Assembly (NCBI GenBank): GCA_016763715.1
Contig: JAESTG010000372.1
Span: 1-8,075 of the forward strand
Direction of reading: 5' to 3'
Source: Flavobacteriaceae bacterium
GTDB lineage: Bacteria; Bacteroidota; Bacteroidia; Flavobacteriales; Flavobacteriaceae
Length of the DNA stretch: 8,075 nucleotides
Shown here one piece after another: positions 1 to 6,932 of the stretch. The notes under the pieces were generated by a model. The model searched no databases and had not been told where the DNA came from. It was given only the letters and a program-made list of their open reading frames with translations. Both the position numbers and the translations under genes were made by a program. How positions within the stretch are numbered: the stretch's first letter is position 1; every line of letters starts with the position of its first letter.

Positions 1-975
1 AATGGGTAGTACATATCCCTTCTGTTTGGCTTCCAACATAAAATGTCCACCGTAGTTGGTCCCCCATTGATTTGCTTCGCGTTCCCCAGGCCAGTAACTT
101 AGTCCGCCAGTAGTGGTTTGAAAGTTTCCTAGTCGTTTGATAGCTGCTTTGATGTTTGTTTCAATTTCAGTTTTTTTATTGAAAGTGATATCAAATATAT
201 CATCGAGAAATAATTGAGGAAAGGCGCTCGAGGTAGTTTGTTCAATACAACCATGTGGATATCGGATAAGATATTCCATGCGTCGACTAAAATTCATTGG
301 TGGTAAGGTTGAAAATTCTAAAGTGGCTCCGTTGCTGCCAGCTACGCCATAAGTGTCAAAATTGATTTGTTCCGTAGCATTTTCACTTAGGCTGTACTGT
401 GTTGTTTTTTGCGAAATTGGATTTGGATTTTCAACGTCTATTTCAACATCAAAACGAGCTGTTTCACCACTCCCTGAAACTGAGATTTCTATGGTTTGAA
501 ATTTGGTGGCTGGCAGTACTTCAAATTCAAAATTGACAATTTGCTCCCCAATTTCGGCAAAAGAAATTCTTTTGGAAGTTCCGTTAAGAGGTTTTAGTGC
601 ATCTCCAACTTTTACTGAGACATCCACATTTTTTATTTTATTTTCCATCGCAAAAATGGTAACTGGGAGTGTGACTTTTTCACCAGGTGACAGTTTTCGC
701 GGAAGAGAAGCCAAGACCATTAATGGTTTTCTTACAGGAGTAGTTTTGTCGCTTTTTCCATAGGCGCTTTTCTTGGTGTCACCAGCAATAATCATAGTTC
801 GAACCGAACCAATATAGTTTGGCATTTTAATTTCATGAGAAGCTTTTTTGCCCGCTTTAAGTTCGAACGGCCCTAAGTAATGAACCACAGGCTTAAATCT
901 ATCCGCTTTTCTATTTTTCGCTCCAGCGGCCTCATCGCCACCCCCGACGGCATAAATATTATTGACACTACCCGA
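1..975 (-). pseudogene. Alpha-2-macroglobulin family gene, 3' part beyond an in-frame stop (runs off window)
   Basis: Translating the minus strand in the same frame as the 976-4467 gene gives 325 stop-free codons that continue the macroglobulin family pattern. Right after the stop it reads SGSVNNIYAVGGGDEAAG, then KNRKADRFKPVVHYLGPF, a stretch typical of the region before the thioester domain. A thioester motif, PHGCIEQ, follows: Cys at 247-249 and Gln at 238-240 would form the internal Cys-Gln thioester that links covalently to trapped proteases. The helical segment after it includes GGLSYWPGEREANQWG. In whole-gene numbering the thioester Cys would be residue 1407. The gene leaves the window at position 1, so the C-terminal domains are unseen. 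If this part were translated separately, the first plausible starts are GTG at 886-888 or ATG at 823-825. Such a product would lack a signal peptide and stay in the cytoplasm, so a working separate protein is unlikely. Family assignment is firm; pseudogene status depends on the TAG being real. Confidence 0.8.
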
Positions 976-3900
976 CTAAGCACCAATCACATAATCGAAA
1001 ATGTCGAAGGTTTTTACCCCCAAAGCTTCACGTGTGTAAAATGCTTCATGAATTTTTGGAGTTGGGAAGCGAGTTAAATCAAGCAAACCTTCATCAACCA
1101 TTGCAATGGTATAGGTCATAGCCTTTTTATTTTCTTCAGAAACAGTAACTGTGAAACTTTCTTCAGGACGAAGCACATCTGGCATGTCCAATGATGGATT
1201 TAGGATAGTAGTTTTATCTTCAACCAAAATAGGAACCACTCCATACAATCGAATGGGTAAGTCATTTTTAGTTTGTTCGTGCGGTTGTAAAAGAGAAATA
1301 TTGACGAATATATTGGGCGCCATTTCTTTACTAATTGGAATACTCACCTGAGTTTCGCCCTGTTTTGTTTCCACCCATTGAGTAGACAATACTTCCGTTC
1401 CATTTTCTACACTTATTAAGGCTCTTCCATCAGCACCAGAAGGGAAGTTAATGATTGCGTTATCACCTACATTATAGGTCTCTTTGTCTGCTGAAAAAAG
1501 TAACATTTTTGAACTTTCTGAGTTTCCATCACTTGGGCGTTTCCACCAGTCACGATAGAAATAGGCTACTCGACCCGTAGTATGACCAGATGCTTTGTCT
1601 TTTATTCGAATCAAGTAACGACCTCCATCATTCTCAGGGATATTGACATTGAAGTTGGCCTTTCCTTTACCATCTGTTGTGAGGTTAGATATTTTTATGG
1701 GCTTATGTACAGTCGCATTTTCATATCGGGAAAGGTTGTCGTAGCCTCTATTCCACCACCACCGCCATTCTATTTCGAAAATCTGGACCTCCAATGTGCG
1801 TTGACCACTGGCTTTTCCTTGTGCATCCACCGTTGCGACATCAAACTCTGTATCTTCATCTGTGTAATAAGAGCCATATCGCTTGGCTTCAGGAGAACGT
1901 AACCCTACAAAATGAGAATAAGGAGCAAGATTTTTTGAAAATACATCGATAGAAAAATCGCCTCCGCCTTCAAACACTTTCGTTAAAAAAGTGGCCTTTA
2001 GCATACCTGGAGCATTACTATTTAGAGAGATGTTTTTATTGAAATCTATCAAACCCCTTTCAGAAAGTTGGCTTTTCAGAATAGGAATTTCTATTTCGTT
2101 AAAGCTTCTAATGGGGTCATTAAATAGATATCCATTGTATCCATCAAATGCTGTGGTAGTACTCCGTAAAGTTGTTACCATTTCTATTTTCAAATTCCGT
2201 GCGGGTGCTCCATGAAGCCATAACCCTTCTACACTCCCAATGATAGGTTTACTAGCATCTAATATTTCATCTTGAAAATTGAGTTTTAATTTTAAACGGT
2301 TGGGCTTGATCGTGGCTACTTTCAGTGTTTTGCTGAAGGTTGCACCACCAACAGTTACAGTTGCATTCCAATTTCCTGTTGGTGCTGTCACTGAGGTTGC
2401 AATGGGGAAATAATAGAACCCATTTACACTATTATTCACAACCCATCGGTTGATTAATTTTCCACGTGCATCTGTGACCTCTAGTTTTACAGGATGGTTT
2501 TTGGGTAATGGATTACTGGCATCATTAAAGGCGAATGTGAGGTGAATACTGTCTCCTGGACGATAAACGCCTCGTTCCGTGTATAAAAACCCTTTCAACC
2601 CTTTTTGAAGTGTTTTTCCAGAAACATCAAATTTACTGAGTGAAAGCGCATTTCCATCTTCCAGACGGACGTAGGCATAATTGCTTCCTTTTTGAGCTAC
2701 TGCAAAGGCTGCGTTTTTATCACTATCAATTATGGCAAGACCATCATTATCAGTATCTACCGTTTCAATAAGTTGTTGCTGAAAATTGTATAATTTAATT
2801 TTAGTTCCCGGTTGAGGTTGTGTTGTGAGGAGATTACTTGCTGCAAAATGATAGGATCGGTTGTTTCCTTTTTTTACGATAAGCCCAAGGTCACTACCTA
2901 AAACATTGGTGCTAACAATTCGGTCTTCATTGTAGTAAGCCGCATGGCATGGATTGTCTCGTTGCTCCCAATTGTAGTTATAACGACGATAATTATAGAT
3001 TTCATTGTCCCAATACCGTTCCTCTAACACCTCTTGGTCACCAGATAGGTCTGCCGAAAAATCCTCTTCGTAATAATAGTCTTCCTCATAGCTATCTTCT
3101 TCAGTTTCTTCGGAAGTAGATGAGTCACAATTATAGGTTATATACTCTTTTGTAAAACTAATTTCAATTCGATATAAAGAACCAGGAGACACATTAAAAT
3201 ACTCCGAAAGATTCACTCCATATGCCTTCCAGAGCCCATCATCGCCCATGCCTTTGTCCTGTAAATTGATGGTTTTTTTCGCAATTCTCCGCCCTACTCG
3301 CTTTACATCGTAAATGCTATTATTATTGAGCTTTGAGCTTTGTAAAAACTGCAACATATTATCTTCAAATATTTGAATAACTCGCACATCAACTTTAGCA
3401 AGATTTACTGCTTTAAAGTAAATGGGTGTAGAGGAAGCGTTGGGAAGAATCACTCCATTTGAGATGAGTTGAAGTGCTGGTTTTAGCTGTTCGAACGAGA
3501 TTAGTTCTGAAAATTCTTTTTTTAAATTATATCCACTGTCATTTTTAATTCCGTTGAATAAAGTAAGCCGAACATTCCCAATAATTCTATTTGTAGGATA
3601 AATGTGAAGTAGGTTTCCGTCTACTTCAAAGCGCAGATTCTGTGCATGTTCTACGTTAACTAGTCCAGCGAAATTTTGATTTTCACGCAGAGGATCTGAA
3701 AAATTTATGGACAATGATGATTGAGGTGCGTAAGTACTTTTTACATCTACAACTTTGAAATTATTTTGACCAGGAATTGCAAAGGAATTGCTTCCTTTGA
3801 GCGCCGCTTCGATTGGTTTTCCATCCCAGGATACGTCAATGTTCGAGTCATTTATTGCTCTTTGTATGCTGTCGATGGTGAAATTGAAAAATTTACCTGC

Positions 3901-4467
3901 CCCAGATTCTTGAGGCCAAACGATGGATAGAGTTTTACCGTTTTGAGTGGCTTGTACTAATTGTTTTGCCTTTTCAAATGAAACTATATCGGAGGTAGAA
4001 ATGGAGCCTGTTACATACTGCCATTCTTTTGAATAAGAGTGGAGGTTGTCCAAATCAACTTTGAAATTGGGTGCAATGGTTTTAAAACTGAACGTATAGG
4101 TTTTATATTCCTTTGGAATGTCTTCGTAAAATTTATGTAGCAGCACCGAAATAGTGTATTCGGTATCTGGTTTGAGGTATTCATTGGGTTGAAAAATGAG
4201 CGTTCTTCCGTTTTCCAATATGAGCGTCCCTTCCGTTTTGGGAGAAATTTTTATATAATCTGAAGATAATTCCTGCGTTAATTCCATGGACTCCACGAGT
4301 TTCATTAACTCTATTGAAATGGGTGTTGTGACGCTTTTATTTCCGTAGGTATTATAACTAATATACTCTTTGAATTTATAGAGGTTATCGGTTTCGGAAG
4401 TTTCTGTTTTGTAGTTGCATGAAAAGAGCATGATGACCAATGCGAACAGACTGATAAGTTGCTTCAT
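976..4467 (-). CDS. Alpha-2-macroglobulin family lipoprotein, N-terminal 1163 residues, ending at a premature TAG
   Basis: Bacterial alpha-2-macroglobulins are envelope-anchored protease traps: cleavage of a bait region exposes a thioester that couples to the protease. The chosen start (ATG 4465-4467) begins a lipoprotein signal, MKQLISLFALVIMLFSC, with Cys17 as the lipidated residue; the frame is open up to 4557 but that extension would bury the signal. Visible landmarks are beta-rich macroglobulin-type domains throughout, GVYRPGDSIHL near 633-643, WRWWW at 901-905 and MVDEGLLDLTRF near 1123-1134. An acidic, Tyr-rich segment lies between Cys447 and Cys507, the only cysteines other than Cys17. 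The frame ends at TAG 976-978 just after FDIFDYVIGA, where I expect relatives to have Tyr and continue. The product therefore lacks the thioester domain. Full-length relatives are, from memory, roughly 1500-1900 residues. In many bacteria this gene neighbours pbpC; whether it does here cannot be seen. Family call is very secure; function of the truncated product is doubtful. Confidence 0.9.
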   Translation of the reverse strand: MKQLISLFALVIMLFSCNYKTETSETDNLYKFKEYISYNTYGNKSVTTPISIELMKLVESMELTQELSSDYIKISPKTEGTLILENGRTLIFQPNEYLKPDTEYTISVLLHKFYEDIPKEYKTYTFSFKTIAPNFKVDLDNLHSYSKEWQYVTGSISTSDIVSFEKAKQLVQATQNGKTLSIVWPQESGAGKFFNFTIDSIQRAINDSNIDVSWDGKPIEAALKGSNSFAIPGQNNFKVVDVKSTYAPQSSLSINFSDPLRENQNFAGLVNVEHAQNLRFEVDGNLLHIYPTNRIIGNVRLTLFNGIKNDSGYNLKKEFSELISFEQLKPALQLISNGVILPNASSTPIYFKAVNLAKVDVRVIQIFEDNMLQFLQSSKLNNNSIYDVKRVGRRIAKKTINLQDKGMGDDGLWKAYGVNLSEYFNVSPGSLYRIEISFTKEYITYNCDSSTSEETEEDSYEEDYYYEEDFSADLSGDQEVLEERYWDNEIYNYRRYNYNWEQRDNPCHAAYYNEDRIVSTNVLGSDLGLIVKKGNNRSYHFAASNLLTTQPQPGTKIKLYNFQQQLIETVDTDNDGLAIIDSDKNAAFAVAQKGSNYAYVRLEDGNALSLSKFDVSGKTLQKGLKGFLYTERGVYRPGDSIHLTFAFNDASNPLPKNHPVKLEVTDARGKLINRWVVNNSVNGFYYFPIATSVTAPTGNWNATVTVGGATFSKTLKVATIKPNRLKLKLNFQDEILDASKPIIGSVEGLWLHGAPARNLKIEMVTTLRSTTTAFDGYNGYLFNDPIRSFNEIEIPILKSQLSERGLIDFNKNISLNSNAPGMLKATFLTKVFEGGGDFSIDVFSKNLAPYSHFVGLRSPEAKRYGSYYTDEDTEFDVATVDAQGKASGQRTLEVQIFEIEWRWWWNRGYDNLSRYENATVHKPIKISNLTTDGKGKANFNVNIPENDGGRYLIRIKDKASGHTTGRVAYFYRDWWKRPSDGNSESSKMLLFSADKETYNVGDNAIINFPSGADGRALISVENGTEVLSTQWVETKQGETQVSIPISKEMAPNIFVNISLLQPHEQTKNDLPIRLYGVVPILVEDKTTILNPSLDMPDVLRPEESFTVTVSEENKKAMTYTIAMVDEGLLDLTRFPTPKIHEAFYTREALGVKTFDIFDYVIGA

Positions 4468-4520
4468 AGTTGATGGTTTAGCGATTCCTTTTTTTAAATA
4501 AATATAAAAAGAAGCGATAT

Positions 4521-4550
4521 TAAAAATACAATAAAAAGATGATTGCTCAA
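4521..4550 (-). promoter_or_regulatory. Candidate promoter of the alpha-2-macroglobulin gene
   Basis: Reading the minus strand, TTG at 4550-4548 is followed after 19 bases by TATTTTTA at 4528-4521. This fits the Bacteroidetes sigma-factor pattern TTG-N17-23-TAnnTTTG except for the last base. Transcription would start near 4514, giving a leader of about 47 bases before ATG 4467. The 4468-4760 gap holds no other gene: short ATG-initiated frames there stop within a few codons. Confidence 0.4.
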
Positions 4551-4760
4551 AGGCCAAAAAAGCCCGTAAAACTCAAAAGGAGTCTTTTAAATGGCAACTT
4601 GATCGTATTTTAATGGAGAGATATTGAAACAGTAACGTTCTGAACCCTCAAATTGTTTTATGTGGTTTTAACATTTAGGAAGAGTTTAACAAAAAATAAA
4701 AGTCGCCTTAAATGGACAGTATTTTTATAGAAACTGGATAGATTTAGTCAAGTTTGTATC

Positions 4761-5078
4761 CTATTTTTCTGTGTTTTTAAAAAACTCATATTCTCGTTCC
4801 ACACGACAAATACGAGTTTTATACCACTCATACCAGTGTTCTTTGCCTAGTCTTTGCGCATCTAGATGGTCCAAATTGGCTTTCCAATTGGCAATTGCAT
4901 CTAAACTTTCCCAATAGCTAATGGCAATGCCCATTTTTTCACGAGCGTGTTCAAAACCTAAATACCCAGGCTGTTGTTTGGCAAGGTTTTCCATGGATTG
5001 TGCCATTTCCGAATAGCCCTCGGTGTCTTGGGTTTGGATGTTGGTGAAAATAACAGCGTAGTAGGGAGTTTTTTGCAT
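4761..5078 (-). CDS. Antibiotic biosynthesis monooxygenase (ABM) domain protein
   Basis: A single-domain protein of 105 residues with the dimeric ferredoxin-like ABM fold. Family features visible are the opening strand PYYAVIFTNIQ (5-15), the central QPGYLGFEHAR (36-46), SYWESLDAIANWKANLDH (54-71) with its conserved Trp and His, and a closing strand RICRVEREYEF (89-99). There is no signal peptide, so it should be cytoplasmic. The family includes cofactor-free quinone-forming monooxygenases and haem-degrading enzymes, as well as many members of unknown role; nothing here fixes the substrate. It starts 23 bases after the stop of the asparaginase gene on the same strand and has no obvious promoter in that gap, so the two are probably co-transcribed. 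The leader (AACCTAAAACACATTATAAAA) is A-rich without a Shine-Dalgarno sequence, as is usual in Bacteroidetes. Fold assignment is good; the enzymatic role is unknown. Confidence 0.85.
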   Translation of the reverse strand: MQKTPYYAVIFTNIQTQDTEGYSEMAQSMENLAKQQPGYLGFEHAREKMGIAISYWESLDAIANWKANLDHLDAQRLGKEHWYEWYKTRICRVEREYEFFKNTEK

Positions 5079-5101
5079 TTTTATAATGTGTTTTAGGTTA
5101 T

Positions 5102-6163
5102 TTATTCTGAATAAATTTTTACAATTAATTCCCCCTCTGCGTTCATGTGAGCACGATACATTCCCGCAGTATTGAATTCCATTGCAACATTGCCATCTTT
5201 GTCTATGGCAACAATTCCACCATCACCGCCAAGAGCAGGCACCTTTTTTTGAATTACTTCCCTCGCCGCTTCTTGTAACGAAACTCCTTTGTATTCCATC
5301 ATTGCTGAAATGTCGTGGGCAACCATAGCACGGATAAAATATTCGCCCCATCCTGTGGAAGAAACAGCGCAGGTGGTATTGTTTGCGTAAGTGCCGGCAC
5401 CAATAATGGGAGCATCACCAATTCGGTTCCAACGTTTATTGGTCATTCCTCCAGTAGAAGTTCCTGCAGCCAAATTTCCATTTTTATCCAATGCCGCACA
5501 GCCCACAGTTCCAAACTTGGAATCTTTAATAAATGAATCGGTGAAATTGCTGGTTACTTTTTCACTCTCTTTTTGTTTAACACGTTGTAATGAATTGAAT
5601 CTTCTTTCTGTATAAAAATAGGAAGGGTCTAATAATTCAATTCCTCGGGATTGAGCAAAAACTTCAGCTCCTTTTCCTGCGAGCATCACATGATCACTAT
5701 TGTTCATGACCTCTAAGGCAAGGTTAATTGGGTTTTTTATATGAGTTACACCAGCCACGGCTCCTGCGTTAAGAGTGGCGCCGTCCATTACGGAAGCATC
5801 AAGTTCGTTGGTCTCTTCGTGTGTAAAAACAGCGCCTTTCCCTGCATTGAACAGGGGAGAATCTTCCATAATATTAATAGTCGCTGTAACAGCATCCATC
5901 GCATCGCCGCCATTCTTCAGAATTTCATGTCCCACTTTAATAGCCTCTTCCAGTTTTTCGCGATATGCGTTCTCTAATGAATCACTCATGTTTTTCTTTA
6001 GAATGGTTCCTGCTCCACCATGAATAACAATTCCGAAATTTTCTGATTTTTTAAAACTCAGATTCTCAGTATTTTCTGACGAATTTTTGCGTACAATTTC
6101 ATTTTTACAGCTAAAAAGCATAAAAAACCCGATGAAGAGTGTTAAAATTTTAATTTTTTTCAT
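5102..6163 (-). CDS. iaaA: Isoaspartyl peptidase / L-asparaginase, plant-type Ntn hydrolase, exported lipoprotein
   Basis: This enzyme family hydrolyses isoaspartyl dipeptides and L-asparagine. It is made as a precursor that cuts itself, freeing a catalytic N-terminal Thr. The 353-residue product shows HGGAG (48-52), NAGKG (106-110), the cleavage and nucleophile site GTVG with Thr219 (codon 5507-5509), TSTGG (235-239), GDAPIIGAGTYA (249-260) and STGWGEYFIR (269-278). Autocleavage between Gly218 and Thr219 would give subunits of about 200 and 135 residues after signal removal. The N-terminus MKKIKILTLFIGFFMLFSC is a lipoprotein signal with Cys19 lipidated, followed by a polar linker of about 20 residues; this places the enzyme outside the cytoplasm, unlike E. 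coli IaaA. The symbol reflects family, not proven orthology. It leads an apparent two-gene unit with the ABM gene. A TATATTCG element on the minus strand (6189-6182) could be its -7 box, but no good TTG lies at the right distance. Confidence 0.93.
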   Translation of the reverse strand: MKKIKILTLFIGFFMLFSCKNEIVRKNSSENTENLSFKKSENFGIVIHGGAGTILKKNMSDSLENAYREKLEEAIKVGHEILKNGGDAMDAVTATINIMEDSPLFNAGKGAVFTHEETNELDASVMDGATLNAGAVAGVTHIKNPINLALEVMNNSDHVMLAGKGAEVFAQSRGIELLDPSYFYTERRFNSLQRVKQKESEKVTSNFTDSFIKDSKFGTVGCAALDKNGNLAAGTSTGGMTNKRWNRIGDAPIIGAGTYANNTTCAVSSTGWGEYFIRAMVAHDISAMMEYKGVSLQEAAREVIQKKVPALGGDGGIVAIDKDGNVAMEFNTAGMYRAHMNAEGELIVKIYSE

Positions 6164-6181
6164 TCTCTTAATATTTCTTTA

Positions 6182-6189
6182 CGAATATA
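6182..6189 (-). promoter_or_regulatory. Weak candidate -7 box for the asparaginase gene
   Basis: The minus strand reads TATATTCG here, one base away from TAnnTTTG. It would give a leader of roughly a dozen bases before ATG 6163. The nearest upstream TTG triplets are 3 and 29 bases away, both outside the usual 17-23, so the call is tentative. Confidence 0.25.
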
Positions 6190-6287
6190 GTACAAACTGC
6201 CCTGTTCTCCGAGGGTCACAAGTTTTTAATTGTAGGAAATATTATGAGAAATAGCCTAAAACATCGATTAAATGAACAATATGAACG

Positions 6288-6324
6288 TTGAAGTACGTTT
6301 TGTGTTGTTTTTTTCCTACATTTG
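6288..6324 (+). promoter_or_regulatory. Candidate promoter of the CAP-domain gene
   Basis: TACATTTG at 6317-6324 is an exact match to the Bacteroidetes -7 consensus TAnnTTTG. The best upstream TTG (6288-6290) is 26 bases away, slightly longer than the usual 17-23, so the -33 element is weak. Transcription would begin near 6330, giving a leader of about 33 bases. That leader would open with a possible 6-bp hairpin, ACATCA (6330-6335) pairing with TGATGT (6347-6352). This lies within the 199-base divergent region shared with the asparaginase gene. Confidence 0.5.
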
Positions 6325-6362
6325 ACTCAACATCATGCCCCAAATTTGATGTCCCCCGTAAG

Positions 6363-6866
6363 ATGAAATTACTAAAGACTAGCCTACTTGCTATGGTTTT
6401 ACTTTTGACTGTAGCCTCATGTACCAAAGATGAAGATGTAATTGCTGAAGAAGCAAATTATAGTATCGACGTTAACTTAGCTAGAGAAACCGATTGGCAA
6501 ATGGCTAACGAAACTCTTGCTCTTGTTAACGAACACAGAACTTCATTAGGTCTTCGAACAATTAAACTTGATCAACAATATGCTTCTGCCCATGCAGTAG
6601 AGCACACAAAGTATATGATTGATTTAGAAAAAATTAATCACGATAATTTTAGTGCACGTTCAAGAGCTTTGAAAGATAGAGGAGCGTCATCGGTTGCGGA
6701 AAACGTAGCGATGGGTTACACAGCTGCTGAAAATGTTGTGAATGCTTGGCTTCATAGCCCAACTCATAAAAGTATTATTGAAGGAAATTATACCCATTCT
6801 GGTTTTGGCGTAATGCAAAACTCCAAGGGGCATTATTACTTCACTCAAATTTTTTACAGAAAGTAA
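6363..6866 (+). CDS. CAP (SCP/PR-1-like) domain lipoprotein
   Basis: A 167-residue protein of the cysteine-rich-secretory/antigen 5/PR-1 (CAP) superfamily, bacterial YkwD-like branch. The start at 6363 is chosen because it opens a lipoprotein signal, MKLLKTSLLAMVLLLTVASC, with Cys20 lipidated; an in-frame ATG at 6288 lies upstream of the likely -7 box. Cys20 is followed by TKDED, resembling the Capnocytophaga surface-export signal. The CAP domain spans about 46-167: NEHRTSLGL (56-64), His81 in VEHTKYM, His93 in NHDNF, Glu113 in AENVAMGY, WLHSPTHKSI with His135 (129-138), HSGFGV (145-150) and a closing YYFTQIFYRK. The four His/Glu residues are the ones usually grouped in the CAP cavity. Bacterial CAP proteins are extracellular or envelope proteins whose biochemical role is mostly unresolved; sterol binding and peptidase activity are claimed only for some members. 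It is divergent from the asparaginase gene and lies 66 bases before the dioxygenase gene. Confidence 0.9.
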   Translation: MKLLKTSLLAMVLLLTVASCTKDEDVIAEEANYSIDVNLARETDWQMANETLALVNEHRTSLGLRTIKLDQQYASAHAVEHTKYMIDLEKINHDNFSARSRALKDRGASSVAENVAMGYTAAENVVNAWLHSPTHKSIIEGNYTHSGFGVMQNSKGHYYFTQIFYRK

Positions 6867-6896
6867 AGTAGTTCCCTCTTTTAGAATTAAAGCTTT

Positions 6897-6932
6897 TGCC
6901 GTATTTTTATGCAAACACATAAATATACGGCA
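6897..6932 (+). promoter_or_regulatory. 15-bp inverted repeat (14 pairs, 6-base loop) abutting the dioxygenase start codon
   Basis: The left arm TGCCGTATTTTTATG (6897-6911) pairs with the right arm CATAAATATACGGCA (6918-6932) around the loop CAAACA, with a single mismatch (6905 against 6924). The ATG of the dioxygenase starts at the very next base. No T-run follows either arm on either strand, so it is not an ordinary intrinsic terminator. It may be a palindromic operator or an mRNA hairpin controlling translation. The left arm also contains TATTTTTA (6902-6909), which resembles a -7 box but lacks a matching TTG upstream. Confidence 0.6.

Noticed and set aside
940..1000. A frameshift as the cause of the macroglobulin interruption
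   Set aside because: Family-like protein continues in exactly the same frame on both sides of TAG 976-978, so a substitution, not an insertion or deletion, is the simplest explanation.
503..2215. Several plus-strand open frames of 65-106 codons (such as 503-763, 1582-1902 and 1991-2215)
   Set aside because: They are antisense to the macroglobulin gene, show no recognisable domain and have compositions expected of a shadow frame.
4468..4557. Upstream start for the macroglobulin gene adding 30 residues
   Set aside because: It would place a non-signal sequence before a clear lipoprotein signal that begins at 4467, and it overlaps the candidate promoter.
4568..4587. Short hairpin AAAACTC/GAGT-C-TTT as a terminator of the ABM gene
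   Set aside because: The stem is only about 7 bp, mostly A-T with a bulge, and it lies more than 170 bases past the stop codon.
5315..6023. Overlapping plus-strand open frames opposite the asparaginase
   Set aside because: They are antisense to well-conserved catalytic segments and have no family features of their own.
6335..6349. Tiny upstream open frame (MPQI) in the CAP leader
   Set aside because: Four codons with no supporting start context; expected by chance.
6288..6362. Upstream start for the CAP gene
   Set aside because: It lies before the exact -7 consensus TACATTTG, and the lipoprotein signal begins at 6363.
6242..6427. Minus-strand open frame across the divergent region
   Set aside because: It overlaps the CAP promoter and signal-peptide region and has no recognisable features.
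6909..6932. Upstream ATG for the dioxygenase
   Set aside because: Starting at 6933 gives metal-ligand and substrate-residue numbering equal to the characterised enzyme; the extra eight residues lie inside the inverted repeat.
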